Source: Methanosphaera sp.
GTDB lineage: Archaea; Methanobacteriota; Methanobacteria; Methanobacteriales; Methanobacteriaceae
Direction: 5' to 3'
NCBI GenBank assembly: GCA_017430835.1
Contig: JAFRMD010000145.1
Span: 1-34,364, forward strand
Length of the DNA: 34,364 nt
The notes under the pieces are model-generated. The model searched no databases and had not been told where the DNA came from. It saw only the letters and a list, made by a program, of their open reading frames with translations. Both the position numbers and the translations under genes were made by a program. This document shows, in pieces, positions 9,679 to 19,348 of the stretch (position 1 is its first letter; every line of letters starts with the position of its first letter).

Positions 9679-10893
9679 TTAATATTTATCTGCCAAATAT
9701 TGTCCTAACCTTCTGGATAATGCCAATATTGTATATATTGGTGGCAAACCAGGGGCTTCTGGAAGAACTGAACCATCGGCAACATATAAGTTTTTTATTT
9801 CTGTCTCCAAATTATTATCCACAACATCACCTATTCTAGCAGAACATATTAGATGAGCCCCTCTTACATGCGTGGAGGATATACTTTCAATATCCGCTCC
9901 TGCTTTAACCAGTATAGCTCCAGCTATTGCAGCTCCTCTTGCTAAAAGGGATGCGTCTTCAAAATCTATTCCCTTAACTATTTCATTCAGATAGACATGT
10001 CCCCTAGTATTATCTGGGATTTTGATCATTAAACTAATTATATCATCAACGGTTGCATCAGGATGTGTTTCCTGGATTTTTGGTAATAAAAACTGACTAG
10101 TATGTGAAGCTATTACTATATGTGGTAATTTAATGAATTTGTTCATTTGTATCTCATGATCCTGTTTGGCTCCCTTATAATATCCTCCAACAGTTATAAA
10201 AGGATCGACTGCAAATGTTTCACCTGCTTTAATACCTGCAGTTCTTAAGAGTTTAGGAGTTACCATTCCACCAGCACCTAATACTACTACATCAGCATAG
10301 TACTGATTTCCTTTATCAGTTTTTACACCTTTGATTATGTTTTTTTCAATGATTAAACCTGTAACTGCTTCATTAACTATTAATTTTGCTCCATTATCTT
10401 GAGCTATTTTTAAATCTGATAAACTGCTCCATTTTGCACCGTGTGGACAACCCCATGCACATTTTCCGCATTGTTTACATTTGGACGGATTTATTCCTTT
10501 AGGCATTTCCTGCATTTCTAAGCCCAATTCCCCTGCAGCATCTTTTAATAGTTTATTTATCCGACCTTCATGGCTTTTAGGCATGGTCTGTATGCCCACT
10601 TCCTTTTTTAATTGTTCTAATTGAGGAGCAATATTTATATTGAATTCTTTTAACTCATCGACCAAAGCAGGTACAAAATTTCCTGCAATTACTAAAGAGG
10701 AACCGCCAACCACGTCTGTTTTTATTAATTCCATTTCATTTTTATCCCAAACGTCATAGTACTTGTATGCTTCAGATTCATCACATTTAGAACCCTTTTC
10801 TAATATAGTGATTTTAACATTAGAATTTTTTGACAATTCTCTTGCTACACTTAATCCACCAGTACCTGCACCCACTATAACTACATCAACCAT
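9679..10893 (-). CDS. FAD-dependent GMC-like oxidoreductase with an inserted 4Fe-4S motif
   Basis: A 404-residue flavoprotein. The N-terminus carries a dinucleotide-binding motif (VVIVGAGTGGLSVARELSK). The middle has GAGGMVTPKLLRTAGI, resembling the GMC family signature, and the C-terminus ends LYVADGSVLPEAPGLPPIYT, as in GMC oxidoreductases. A ferredoxin-type motif, CKQCGKCAWGCP (Cys139, 142, 145, 149), sits in the middle, so electrons probably leave FAD through a 4Fe-4S cluster. The start at 10893 is preferred over an upstream ATG (10911) because GGTGAAATC stands directly before it and it removes overlap with the gene before. It is in an operon with a small membrane protein. The substrate is unknown; a prenyl or lipid reductase role is possible but not shown. 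Confidence 0.8.
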   Translation of the reverse strand: MVDVVIVGAGTGGLSVARELSKNSNVKITILEKGSKCDESEAYKYYDVWDKNEMELIKTDVVGGSSLVIAGNFVPALVDELKEFNINIAPQLEQLKKEVGIQTMPKSHEGRINKLLKDAAGELGLEMQEMPKGINPSKCKQCGKCAWGCPHGAKWSSLSDLKIAQDNGAKLIVNEAVTGLIIEKNIIKGVKTDKGNQYYADVVVLGAGGMVTPKLLRTAGIKAGETFAVDPFITVGGYYKGAKQDHEIQMNKFIKLPHIVIASHTSQFLLPKIQETHPDATVDDIISLMIKIPDNTRGHVYLNEIVKGIDFEDASLLARGAAIAGAILVKAGADIESISSTHVRGAHLICSARIGDVVDNNLETEIKNLYVADGSVLPEAPGLPPIYTILALSRRLGQYLADKY

Positions 10894-10903
10894 GATTTCA
10901 CCA

Positions 10904-11449
10904 TCATTCATCTTTTTTGTACTTATTTTTAGCTTTTTGAATTGGTGTTGAGGATAATATTTGTTTTTTCTCTTTTTTTGTAAAATTTAAATTATTATTT
11001 ACATTTGATCTAAATTCTTCCCCTGAATTTTCAAAATAATGTTCTTCTTCTTTTGAAGGCATATAATCCGTATTTTCGGATAATATTTTGTTTATTATTA
11101 AACCAATGATTGCACCGATTGCACAGATAATTACTGCTACCATTACAGGTATTAACCAACCTAAAAATAAATCAGATGCTACATCCAATGGATTAACTAC
11201 AACAGGTATGTCTATATTAGGCATATAATCTTTTAAAAATAATCCGGAAGGGTAACTTAGGATATAACTTATTGTTGCATATAATGCACCAGTTATTATT
11301 GCATCTTTTTTATTTTTTGAAATCAATGCCATTACAATCCCTATTGCTAATAATATTACAAGGTATCCTACACCTAATCGGGATATTATTAGAGCTATGA
11401 TTGCAACTACAATTATACTAAACTTCTTTAAAATTCCGGTTAATGACAT
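10904..11449 (-). CDS. Small multi-pass membrane protein of unknown function
   Basis: A 181-residue protein with about five hydrophobic segments in residues 10-125, followed by a charged, probably cytoplasmic tail (residues 126-181, with EEEHYFENSGEE and KKEKKQ). I do not recognise a family; it resembles the short, lineage-specific membrane proteins common in Methanobacteriales. The ATG at 11449 follows GGTGAT by three bases, a near-perfect ribosome site, so the in-frame TTG just upstream is not the start. The stop is 10 bp before the flavoprotein start, suggesting an operon and possibly a membrane anchor or partner role, which is inference. Confidence 0.65.
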   Translation of the reverse strand: MSLTGILKKFSIIVVAIIALIISRLGVGYLVILLAIGIVMALISKNKKDAIITGALYATISYILSYPSGLFLKDYMPNIDIPVVVNPLDVASDLFLGWLIPVMVAVIICAIGAIIGLIINKILSENTDYMPSKEEEHYFENSGEEFRSNVNNNLNFTKKEKKQILSSTPIQKAKNKYKKDE

Positions 11450-11576
11450 CAAATCACCAACATAATTTTAACATAACAATGCTATATTGTTTGATTATAA
11501 TATAAGTATATATTCTAAATTAATTAAATACTTTAGTTTACAAAAGTATTATTATGAAATTTTTCAGGAAGGGATA

Positions 11577-12338
11577 ATGATTAAATTTAAAAGTTTAGAA
11601 AATCCAAGTACAGAAGATGCTTATGAAGCTATTCAAGAAGGTTTTAATAAAAAATCAATGATTATCATTTTATCAATGTGCCATGTTGAATATGAAGGAA
11701 GGGCACGTAGTGTTTTAGATCCAGGGGACAGATTAATCCTAATTAAAAAAGATGGAACCTTTGCCATCCATCAAGAACTTAATTTAGATCCTGTTAATTG
11801 GCAAGCACCAGGATGTAAAAACAAAGTATCATTAGAAAAGGAAGGTATTGTATTAACCAGTAAAAAAATTAAACCAAATGAAGAAATTAAAGTATTCCTG
11901 GATAAAATTTATAATGTCACATATTGCAATATGGTAGATACAAAGGATTTGGAAATAAGAGGATATGAAAAACACATGGTAGATTTAGCATGGACCCAAC
12001 CTGAAATAATAGAAAAAGGTTTCAGACCAACCCGACGGGAATATCAGACAGAAAACGGTTTTATTGATTTGATGGGTACTGATTCCGAAGAACGATTAAT
12101 GATACTTGAATTTAAAAGTAGAAAAGCAGGCATGAACGCAGTTAAACAACTGAAAAGATATGTTGATTGTTTTTTAGATAACAAAGAATTTGTTAGAGGA
12201 ATTCTTGTTGCACCAGACATAACCATTAACGCATTGGAAGAATTAGAATCATTACAAATGGAATTTATACAAATGGAAGCTCCAAGAACTTTAATTAAGG
12301 AAGATGTATCCACATTAGACTCATTTTTCAATGATTAG
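11577..12338 (+). CDS. nucS: Endonuclease NucS/EndoMS
   Basis: A 253-residue NucS, the mismatch-specific and ssDNA-branch endonuclease of archaea and actinobacteria that works with the PCNA clamp. The N-terminal beta domain (DPGDRLILIKKDGTFAIH) binds DNA. The C-terminal RecB-like nuclease domain has the catalytic set in GFIDLMG and ILEFKSRK: Asp164, Glu178 and Lys180, the same spacing as Pyrococcus NucS (160/174/176). The C-terminus SFFND fits the position of the PCNA-binding tail. The reading frame stays open upstream to a codon at 11487, but the ATG at 11577 has a GGAAGGGAT ribosome site and matches the family N-terminus. Confidence 0.95.
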   Translation: MIKFKSLENPSTEDAYEAIQEGFNKKSMIIILSMCHVEYEGRARSVLDPGDRLILIKKDGTFAIHQELNLDPVNWQAPGCKNKVSLEKEGIVLTSKKIKPNEEIKVFLDKIYNVTYCNMVDTKDLEIRGYEKHMVDLAWTQPEIIEKGFRPTRREYQTENGFIDLMGTDSEERLMILEFKSRKAGMNAVKQLKRYVDCFLDNKEFVRGILVAPDITINALEELESLQMEFIQMEAPRTLIKEDVSTLDSFFND

Positions 12339-12682
12339 GAATACTCATCTCCTTAGGAGTTGTTAAGTTTTCATGTGAAAAATCATAATTAATGTCATTC
12401 ATTAATTATTATCAACTGTTTATTATCAGTAAACCCTTATTTTTTTGGGGTTTTCTTGTAATAATTAAATTAAAAAAAGATAACCTTTGTTTAAATGAAC
12501 CATTGTTTCTAAAGATAAACTTTATTTAATATTTAAACTAAACATATCATTAATAAAAAAGAATCCATATTAAAAAACAATATATTCAAAAAAAAAGCAA
12601 CAAAAAATTTAAAATTTTACATTAAAACAACGTCCATTAACCATTATTATTCGTAATTTTAAATTAAATAAGGGGTTTAAAA
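12339..12682. other. 344-bp AT-rich gap with hairpins, no gene seen
   Basis: No coding potential is evident on either strand. The first 120 bp hold inverted repeats and T-runs consistent with transcription termination after nucS. The remaining part is A-rich low-complexity DNA that presumably contains the promoter of the channel-like gene. No tRNA-like or other GC-rich structured island is seen. Confidence 0.6.
12385..12453 (+). terminator. Candidate termination region after nucS
   Basis: ATAATTAATG (12385-12394) pairs perfectly with CATTAATTAT (12400-12409) across a 5-nt loop. A second stem, AAACCC (12431-12436) with GGGTTT (12448-12453), has a T-rich loop and is followed by more T. Archaeal termination depends mainly on oligo-T runs, so the T stretches at 12440-12446 and 12451-12454 are the main evidence. 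Confidence 0.5.
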
Positions 12683-13462
12683 TTGATTTTTGGTAATACT
12701 TATATTTTAGAAATAACTATTGAAATAATTATTTTCTTATTTTTAATGGTTATTTTTAGATTTATTCATGAAAAAATAATGAATAAATCCCCAAGATTAT
12801 TAAATATTAATGAATATTTTCCTGAAGAGGAAATCCACACATTAATACAAATATTTTACTTAATAATGATGGGACTTTTCTTTATAAATGTTTTATATGG
12901 CTTAGTTTTTATGGATTCAGATATTGTATATTTTGCAATTTATGACATCATTCTTTCATTATTCGTTGCAGTTGAATTAGATAAAAGTTCCTTTAAAAAT
13001 AAAATCCTACTGTTATTATTGATTCCCTATGGTTCATTAAATTACATTCTCTTTGGTATAACTCTTATTGGATTGTTGGATTTTATTCATATTCCAGTAT
13101 ACATTTATTTTATAAAAATATATTATAATAAATTTAGAGAATATACTGAGTCAAATGGTTTAGGAATTGCCATAATTCTGTTATTTACATTGATCTTTAT
13201 TAGTTTTTTTGTAACTCAATTTGTAGAAAACGTAAACCCTTTAGATGCACTTGTTATGGTTTCAAATGCATTTACTAGTAACGGTTATGCTGTTCTAGGC
13301 CATTCAATTCCTGGAAAAATTAATTCTGTCATCCTAGTTTGGGGAGGTTACCTCTTATCAGGAGTAGGTGCTGCAACTTTAACGGCAACAATTTTAATTA
13401 ATTACTTTAATAAGAAATTTGAATATTTAGAAGAATTAATTAAAAATAACGATGACGATTAA
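12683..13462 (+). CDS. Putative six-TM cation-channel-like membrane protein
   Basis: A 259-residue protein with about four N-terminal membrane segments (residues 8-145). Then comes a segment-loop-segment unit at 160-240: helix 160-181, a pore-helix-like DALVMVSNAFTSNGYAVLG (188-206), and helix 212-239 with SGVGAATLTATIL. This is the layout of a tetrameric K+-type channel pore. The filter region reads TSNGYAVLG rather than TVGYGD, so the selectivity is uncertain and a transport role is only inferred. The start is a TTG preceded by AAGGGG; the next in-frame ATG (residue 22) would cut the first helix. The acidic tail (NNDDD) is cytoplasmic. It stands alone, converging with the TIR-like gene. Confidence 0.55.
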   Translation: MIFGNTYILEITIEIIIFLFLMVIFRFIHEKIMNKSPRLLNINEYFPEEEIHTLIQIFYLIMMGLFFINVLYGLVFMDSDIVYFAIYDIILSLFVAVELDKSSFKNKILLLLLIPYGSLNYILFGITLIGLLDFIHIPVYIYFIKIYYNKFREYTESNGLGIAIILLFTLIFISFFVTQFVENVNPLDALVMVSNAFTSNGYAVLGHSIPGKINSVILVWGGYLLSGVGAATLTATILINYFNKKFEYLEELIKNNDDD

Positions 13463-13553
13463 TGTTCTGACATTCGTTTTTATTTAAATGGAGATTTTAT
13501 AACTGGTAATTATTATACTTTCTTCAAAGCATTAAAATAAGAAAAAATAGAGA

Positions 13554-13970
13554 TTACATTATGAATTCATAATCATCCCCATTGATACTAAGTAATATTG
13601 CATCAACAATACATGCAGTATTCCATCCTACAACTCTTGTTGCAACATCCTGCAATTCTTCAGGTATTTCTTCAGCACCATATGGTCTAATGATTATGAT
13701 TGCTTTTTCAAAGCTTTGGGCATATTTAATATGTTCATTGACCACATCCTTATTTTCTTCCCATAAACCAGATAATACTATCAGAGCATCACAATCAGCT
13801 ATAGCTTCAGCAAATCCTGTTTCAGACATGTCCGTTATGTCCTCCCATTTGAAAGCTTCAGTTGCTGATTCTAAACGTGACATAAACGTATTATAATCAT
13901 CACTAACTTTAGGGTATGAAATAAATAATTTCCATTTTTGTACGTCCTCTTCAGGAAATAAATCTAACAT
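13554..13970 (-). CDS. TIR-like (MTH538-type) domain protein
   Basis: A 138-residue single-domain protein. The sequence (WKLFISYPKVSDDYN near the N-terminus, ADCDALIVLSGLWEEN in the middle, AIIIIRPYGAEEIPEEL and VVGWNTACIVDAI near the end) matches the flavodoxin-like MTH538 TIR-like family. Related TIR-like proteins include ThsB of Thoeris defence, but small methanogen members like this have no assigned function. The ATG at 13970 is four bases after GTGAT; a GTG at 13979 overlapping the ferredoxin stop is the alternative. It is directly downstream of, and translationally close to, a ferredoxin gene, so a redox or signalling partner role is possible. No ThsA-like effector is nearby. Confidence 0.7.
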   Translation of the reverse strand: MLDLFPEEDVQKWKLFISYPKVSDDYNTFMSRLESATEAFKWEDITDMSETGFAEAIADCDALIVLSGLWEENKDVVNEHIKYAQSFEKAIIIIRPYGAEEIPEELQDVATRVVGWNTACIVDAILLSINGDDYEFIM

Positions 13971-13975
13971 TTTAA

Positions 13976-14239
13976 TCACTCGTTTAAATTTGCATGTCTT
14001 TCTATTTCAATTTCTTCCCCAGTATCCTCATCAATTATTGTAAAACAATCTTTTGGACAGATACTTGCAGATGTGTCTATTTCATATATCGTTTTAACCA
14101 TTCCTTCAACAGTATCCTCATCGACAAATCCTCCTTGCATATTTACAAGGCCATCTTCATCCAAAAACAATATTTGTGAAGCTTTTGTGCAAGCCCCACA
14201 ACCTTTACAGTTTCCTCTGTCTATTTCTACTTCAAACAT
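13976..14239 (-). CDS. Single-cluster 4Fe-4S ferredoxin
   Basis: An 87-residue acidic ferredoxin. Cys11, Cys14 and Cys17 (CKGCGAC) with Cys61 (ICPKDC, followed by Cys65) provide ligands for one [4Fe-4S] cluster. The middle (residues 25-58) is an acidic insert, as in monocluster ferredoxins of the Pyrococcus/Desulfovibrio kind. GGTGA is placed six bases before the ATG at 14239, so this start is preferred over a GTG three codons earlier. The stop is next to the start of the TIR-like gene; the two form a tight pair. The electron partner is unknown. Confidence 0.85.
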   Translation of the reverse strand: MFEVEIDRGNCKGCGACTKASQILFLDEDGLVNMQGGFVDEDTVEGMVKTIYEIDTSASICPKDCFTIIDEDTGEEIEIERHANLNE

Positions 14240-14322
14240 GTTTTTCACCTATTTCTTTATTCAAAATTTGTATAACTTAATAAATATAAATTAGTATTAG
14301 ATGAAAAATAAGTGGGAATATT

Positions 14323-15156
14323 ATGAAAGAATTTAAGTTAGCCAGTTGTCAAATGAATGTTGTTGATGATAAAGAAGAAAATATTGGGCATGCTATTGAA
14401 TTAATTAATGAAGCAAGTGAAAAGGGTGCCAATTTAGTTACTCTTCCAGAAATGTTCAATACTCCTTATGATAACCAAAAATTTATTGAAAATGCAGAAA
14501 AAGAAAAGGATAGTATTACATTAAAAGCAATGTGTGAAATTGCTAAAGATAATAATATTTTATTGCAATCCGGTTCTATTGCCGAAGAAAAGAATAATAA
14601 GATTTACAATAGTGCGTATTTAATCAATGAGCAGGGAAAAATTATAGCAAAACATAGAAAAATGCATATGTTTGATATTGATACCGAAACTATGAAATTT
14701 ACAGAATCAGAGACGTTAAGTCCAGGTAACAAAGTCACAACGGTTGAAACTTCTCTTGCTACAGTATCGTTAGCCATTTGTTATGATATTAGATTTTCTG
14801 AATTATGGACTTTGATGAACAAAAATGGTTCTGATATTATATTGCTGCCAGGAGCTTTCAATAAAACAACGGGACCTCTTCATTGGGAAACTTTAATAAG
14901 AGCAAGAGCTATAGATAATCAGGCTTTTGTTGTTGCAACTTCCCCTAGTCAAGTTGAAAATCCATACTATGTTGCATGGGGACATTCCATGATTGTTGAT
15001 TCATGGGGAAAAATTCTTGCTAAAGCTGAAAAAAAAGAAGAAATAATATACTCTGAAATAAATCCTGAATCAATTAAAAGTGTTCGTGAACAAATTCCAA
15101 TATTAAAAAATAAGAGAAATGATGTTTACGAAACTATTTTGAAAAAAAAGTCTTAA
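14323..15156 (+). CDS. Nitrilase-superfamily amidase (Nit2/omega-amidase-like)
   Basis: A 277-residue carbon-nitrogen hydrolase. The catalytic triad is visible as Glu43 (LPEMFNTPYDN), Lys113 (KHRKMHMFDID) and Cys153 (LAICYDIRFSE), almost the same numbering as human Nit2/omega-amidase (43/112/153). The family hydrolyses alpha-keto acid amides such as alpha-ketoglutaramate, or deaminated glutathione in the Nit1 branch. The closeness to Nit2 suggests metabolite repair of keto-amides, which is inference. GTGGGAA precedes the ATG. It is a monocistronic gene, divergent from the ferredoxin and convergent with the HEAT-repeat gene. Confidence 0.88.
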   Translation: MKEFKLASCQMNVVDDKEENIGHAIELINEASEKGANLVTLPEMFNTPYDNQKFIENAEKEKDSITLKAMCEIAKDNNILLQSGSIAEEKNNKIYNSAYLINEQGKIIAKHRKMHMFDIDTETMKFTESETLSPGNKVTTVETSLATVSLAICYDIRFSELWTLMNKNGSDIILLPGAFNKTTGPLHWETLIRARAIDNQAFVVATSPSQVENPYYVAWGHSMIVDSWGKILAKAEKKEEIIYSEINPESIKSVREQIPILKNKRNDVYETILKKKS

Positions 15157-15185
15157 TTATCAATTAAAAGAAAAAAATATGAGAA

Positions 15186-15788
15186 CTATTTTTTAGCTTT
15201 TTTCTTTTTTGGTTTAGGGTCTATTTTCTTAAGTGATTTATTACATACTTTTTTAAATTCTTTATCGCCTGTTGCTGCACGTCTTGCTTTTTTAATTGGA
15301 TCAATAGCTCGTTTATCTTTAAGATCTCCAAGAGCATTTGCAGCTGATGTTCTTACACCCCAATCTTCATCAGTTAATAATTCAATTATTGGTTCAACTG
15401 CTTCCTTAACCTCCATTTCACCTAAAGCTTTTGCCGCAAATTTTCTTATTGCAAAATCTTCAGAATTTAATGCATCAATCAATTCGGTTGCTACTGTATC
15501 GTCACCAATATCCTTTAATGCTAATATTACATATTTTTGTACCCTTACATCATCTGTTTTTAATGCAGATATCAATGGTTTAATGGAATCTGTTCCTATT
15601 TCCGCTAATGATTTTGCTGCTTGGAATCTAACATGAGGATTTTGATCTGTGAAACTATCTATTAATAATGGAATTCCTTCTTCAGGATATTCTATCAATT
15701 CTTCACATGCTTTTTTTCTTACTTCATAATCCTCATTAGCCATATTTTGTTTAATAGTATCTAGTTCAGTCATAAAATATACAACCAT
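15186..15788 (-). CDS. HEAT-repeat protein (PBS-lyase HEAT-like)
   Basis: A 200-residue all-helical protein made of about five HEAT-like repeats of roughly 31 residues. Examples are DQNPHVRFQAAKSLAEIG, DDVRVQKYVILALKDIG, EDFAIRKFAAKALGEM and DEDWGVRTSAANALGDLKD. The C-terminus is strongly basic (PKPKKKKAKK). Such proteins act as scaffolds or, in some lineages, are associated with prosthetic-group lyases; no enzyme residue is recognised here. Two starts are possible, the ATG at 15788 and one at 15773 (MTELDTIKQN); neither has a strong ribosome site. It is divergent from the phosphoesterase. Confidence 0.75.
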   Translation of the reverse strand: MVVYFMTELDTIKQNMANEDYEVRKKACEELIEYPEEGIPLLIDSFTDQNPHVRFQAAKSLAEIGTDSIKPLISALKTDDVRVQKYVILALKDIGDDTVATELIDALNSEDFAIRKFAAKALGEMEVKEAVEPIIELLTDEDWGVRTSAANALGDLKDKRAIDPIKKARRAATGDKEFKKVCNKSLKKIDPKPKKKKAKK

Positions 15789-15899
15789 TATATTTTTCTC
15801 TATTCAAAATAAATTTGTTATAGTACTATATTTAGTTTAAAATATTTAATAGTTTAATGTTTTTTAAGTTTAATTATATGATTATACAATATATTAATT

Positions 15900-16634
15900 A
15901 TGGACTCTTTTGAAATATTTGGTGCAGAAATTATCGATAAAGCCGTTAAGATTGAGGATACATTAATTATTTCTGATTTGCATTTTGGTTATGAAACTTC
16001 ATTAAACAGTCAGGGAATGATGATTCCACAATTCCAGTTTGAAAAGATTATAGATTCATTAGATTCAATACAAAATAAGGCCAATACCAGCAATATCATA
16101 TTAAATGGAGATATAAAACATAATTTTTCCAGCATTAATAAACAGGAATGGCGTGAAGTTTTGAGTTTTATTGATTATTTATCAGATATTTTTGTTGACA
16201 TACGAGTTGTTAAGGGAAATCATGACAACTTTACACAATACATTTTAAATAAACGGGACATAACGTTAGAGGATGAAATCATTTTAAATAATTATCTTAT
16301 TACTCACGGACATAAAAAACCCATCAATATTGATGAGGATATTGATACTATAATTATAGGTCATGAACATCCTTGTATTGGAATTAGAAATCAGGAACGT
16401 GTGGAAAAGGTTAAATGTTATCTTAAAGGTTTCTGGAACAATTATAAATTACTGGTTACTCCATCTTTCACTCCAATTACTCATGGTTCTGATGTTTTAC
16501 ATGAAAAGACCATTTCGCCATTAATTGATAATGTTGACGATTTTGAAGTATATGCCGTGGAAGATAATGATGTTTATCCTTTTGGGTTTGTGAAGGATAT
16601 TTTAGTAGCTGAAAAAGAAATTAATGATTTTTAG
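15900..16634 (+). CDS. Metallophosphoesterase (Lhr-associated type)
   Basis: A 244-residue calcineurin-like phosphoesterase. All family motifs are visible: SDLHFGYE (metal site 1, near residue 25), NGDIKH (near 69), KGNHDN (near 107), THGH (near 138) and IGHEHPC (near 155). The protein ends close to the start of the lhr helicase (8-bp gap), and the pairing of this phosphoesterase with an Lhr-family helicase recurs in other prokaryotes. A joint nucleic-acid repair or processing role is therefore likely. The start lies at the edge of the AT-rich divergent promoter and has no clear ribosome site, which may mean a leaderless transcript. Confidence 0.88.
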   Translation: MDSFEIFGAEIIDKAVKIEDTLIISDLHFGYETSLNSQGMMIPQFQFEKIIDSLDSIQNKANTSNIILNGDIKHNFSSINKQEWREVLSFIDYLSDIFVDIRVVKGNHDNFTQYILNKRDITLEDEIILNNYLITHGHKKPINIDEDIDTIIIGHEHPCIGIRNQERVEKVKCYLKGFWNNYKLLVTPSFTPITHGSDVLHEKTISPLIDNVDDFEVYAVEDNDVYPFGFVKDILVAEKEINDF

Positions 16635-16642
16635 ATGATAAT

Positions 16643-19219
16643 ATGACTGGACAATATTCGGATGATAAAATTCATAGTTTATTACATCCTTTCGTTAGTA
16701 AATGGTTTAATAATACTTTTGACACGTTTACTGAAGCCCAAAGACAAGCTATTCCTCATATTAACGCTGGAAATAATATTCTCATATTATCCCCTACAGG
16801 ATCTGGTAAAACTTTAACGGCATTTTTAGCCATTTTATCTGGTTTAACTAGCCTTAGTCAACGTAATATGTTAGAGGAGAAAGTTTATTGTATTTATATT
16901 TCTCCATTAAAAGCTTTGGATAATGATATTTATAAGAATTTAGAGGAACCGATTAATGGCATTAATGATATTGCGGGTTTTGACGTGGGTATTAAACATG
17001 CCGTTAGAACAGGAGATACAACACAGTACCAACGTTCCAAAATGTTAAAACATCCCCCACATATACTTATTACAACTCCTGAAACATTATCTATTTTACT
17101 TGTTGCTCCTAAGTTTAGGGAGAAGTTAAAAAGTGTTCGTTACGTTATTGTTGATGAAATACATTCTTTAGCTGAAAATAAGAGAGGTACCCATCTTAGT
17201 TTAAGTTTGGAAAGGCTTAATGAATTAACTGGTGGTTTTACAAGGATTGGTTTAAGTGCTACTGTTAGTCCTCCTGAAAGAATTGCTCAATTTTTAGTTG
17301 GTTATTCTTGGGGTAAAACACGAAATTGTGAGATTATTAATGTTAATTATCTTAAACAATTGGATATGAAGGTTTTATGTCCTGTTGACAATATTATTGA
17401 AACAGAACAGGAGGTACTTACTGAAGAGTTGTATAAACTCCTACATAAGTTAATTCAGGAACATAAAACAACACTTATATTTACCAACACAAGAAGTGGT
17501 GCTGAAAGTGTTTCTTATAAGTTAACTCAACAATTTCCTAAGTTTTATAATTCAAATAATGTGATGGCCCACCATTCGTCCCTTTCTAAAGAAGTTCGTT
17601 TGGAGACTGAAAATGAATTAAAGGAAGGGAATTTAAAGGTTGTTGTTAGTAGTACTTCATTAGAGTTAGGTATTGACATTGGTTTTATTGATTTGGTTAT
17701 TCTTATCAGTTCACCAAAATCTGTTTCCAGAGCTTTGCAAAGGATTGGTCGTAGTGGCCATCAATTACATGAGAAATCTAAGGGCAGAATGATTGTTGTT
17801 AATCGTGATGATTTGGTTGAATGTAGTTTAATATTAAAAAATGCTAAAGAGGGTAAAATTGACAGAATTGACATTCCCCATAATTGTTTAGATGTTTTGG
17901 CTCAACATATTTACGGTATTGCAATTGAGGGTAGGCAGAATATTATGCATATTTATCATATTATTAAACAAGCTATGCCTTATCATGATTTAAGTTGGGA
18001 TGAGTATGAGCAAGTGTTAAGTTATCTTGCTGGTGAATATACTCGTCTTGAGCAACGTTATGTTTATGCCAAGATATGGGTGGATTGGGATAATAATACT
18101 TTTGGTAAACGTGGAAAGCTTGCAAGAGTTCTTTACTCCACTAATGTAGGTACTATAGCCGACAGGAGTATGGCCAAGGTTAAGTGTAATGGTAAAATTA
18201 TCGGGAGTATAGATGGAGATTTTATGGAACGTTTACATAAGGGAGATACTTTTGTTTTAGGTGGAAAAGTTTACCAATTTAAGTATGCGCGTGGTATGAC
18301 TGTTAGTGTTGTTCCCAGTGGCAGTACTCCCAGCATCCCTTCTTGGGTGTCTGAACAACTGCCGCTTTCATATGATATTGCAGTCTCTATCCAAAACTTT
18401 AGAGCAATTATGGAATGGAAATTATCTACAAATCTTAGTCAAGAAGACATTATTGAATTTATTAAAGAATATTTGTATGTGGACGATAATTCGGCTAGTT
18501 CTATTTACTTTTATTTTTTAGAACAATATTTGTATAGTGAAATTCCTTCTAAAAATAAATTGTTAGTTGAATATTATACTGGTTTTGGTGGCAGAAAATT
18601 TGTTGTATTTCATTGCTTATATGGTAGAAGGGTTAATGATGCTTTAAGTAGAGCTGTTGCTTATCTAGTTGCTCAGAAGTACCATCATGATGTTATGATT
18701 AGTATTGATGATAACGGTTTTTATTTAAGCAGTGATTCTAAGATTGGTGGTGTGGAAGCTTTTGAAAATTTAACCAGTGAAAACATTAGGGATATTTTAA
18801 TTCAAGCTATTGATAAAACAGAAACATTAGCGGGTCGTTTTAGAAACTGTGCCAATAGATCTTTAATGATTTTAAGAAGATATAAGGGTCATGAGAAAAG
18901 TGTTGGTCGTCAACAAGTTACTAGCAAGATATTATTAAAATTCGTTAAAGAGGTAGATGAACATTTTGCCATTCTTGATGAAGCTCGTCGAGAGGTAATT
19001 GAAGATTATATGGATGTTAATCATGCACAAAATATTCTTAAGGAAATTGAAGAAAAGAAGATTGTTATTAAAACTATTGATACGAAGATTCCAACTCCTT
19101 TTGCATTCAACTTGGTTTCTAGAGGTTATCTTGATGTTTTAAAATATGAAGACAGATCGGAATTTATTAAAAGAATGCATGAAGCAATAATGAAAAAAAT
19201 TAAAAAGAAATTGAAATAA
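16643..19219 (+). CDS. lhr: Lhr-type superfamily 2 DNA helicase
   Basis: An 858-residue Lhr-core helicase. Motif I is SPTGSGKT (residues 50-57), motif II DEIH (171-174), motif III LSAT, and the RecA2 half carries STSLELGID and RIGRSGH (motif VI). A winged-helix and the Lhr-specific C-terminal domain follow (around 430-850), including [12 protein letters not shown]. The family is a 3'-5' DNA or RNA:DNA helicase linked to DNA repair in archaea. The length is normal for archaeal Lhr without the bacterial C-terminal extension. It is co-transcribed with the phosphoesterase immediately upstream. Confidence 0.92.
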   Translation: MTGQYSDDKIHSLLHPFVSKWFNNTFDTFTEAQRQAIPHINAGNNILILSPTGSGKTLTAFLAILSGLTSLSQRNMLEEKVYCIYISPLKALDNDIYKNLEEPINGINDIAGFDVGIKHAVRTGDTTQYQRSKMLKHPPHILITTPETLSILLVAPKFREKLKSVRYVIVDEIHSLAENKRGTHLSLSLERLNELTGGFTRIGLSATVSPPERIAQFLVGYSWGKTRNCEIINVNYLKQLDMKVLCPVDNIIETEQEVLTEELYKLLHKLIQEHKTTLIFTNTRSGAESVSYKLTQQFPKFYNSNNVMAHHSSLSKEVRLETENELKEGNLKVVVSSTSLELGIDIGFIDLVILISSPKSVSRALQRIGRSGHQLHEKSKGRMIVVNRDDLVECSLILKNAKEGKIDRIDIPHNCLDVLAQHIYGIAIEGRQNIMHIYHIIKQAMPYHDLSWDEYEQVLSYLAGEYTRLEQRYVYAKIWVDWDNNTFGKRGKLARVLYSTNVGTIADRSMAKVKCNGKIIGSIDGDFMERLHKGDTFVLGGKVYQFKYARGMTVSVVPSGSTPSIPSWVSEQLPLSYDIAVSIQNFRAIMEWKLSTNLSQEDIIEFIKEYLYVDDNSASSIYFYFLEQYLYSEIPSKNKLLVEYYTGFGGRKFVVFHCLYGRRVNDALSRAVAYLVAQKYHHDVMISIDDNGFYLSSDSKIGGVEAFENLTSENIRDILIQAIDKTETLAGRFRNCANRSLMILRRYKGHEKSVGRQQVTSKILLKFVKEVDEHFAILDEARREVIEDYMDVNHAQNILKEIEEKKIVIKTIDTKIPTPFAFNLVSRGYLDVLKYEDRSEFIKRMHEAIMKKIKKKLK

Positions 19220-19348
19220 AATAACAGAAATTTTTATTAATTAATTTGAACTTTAATTAGTTATATGTATTTTACCAAATATTAATAATAACTTTAAACA
19301 TATCAGTAATATATTATTAATATTATTATTAATGGAGAGAAGAGTAAC

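Noticed and set aside
11487..11576. N-terminal extension of nucS
   Set aside because: The extra 30 codons are upstream of a good ribosome site and the family start at 11577, and lie in promoter-like AT-rich DNA.
13554..13970. Thoeris defence system
   Set aside because: Only a TIR-like protein is present; no ThsA-type SIR2/SLOG effector is in the window.
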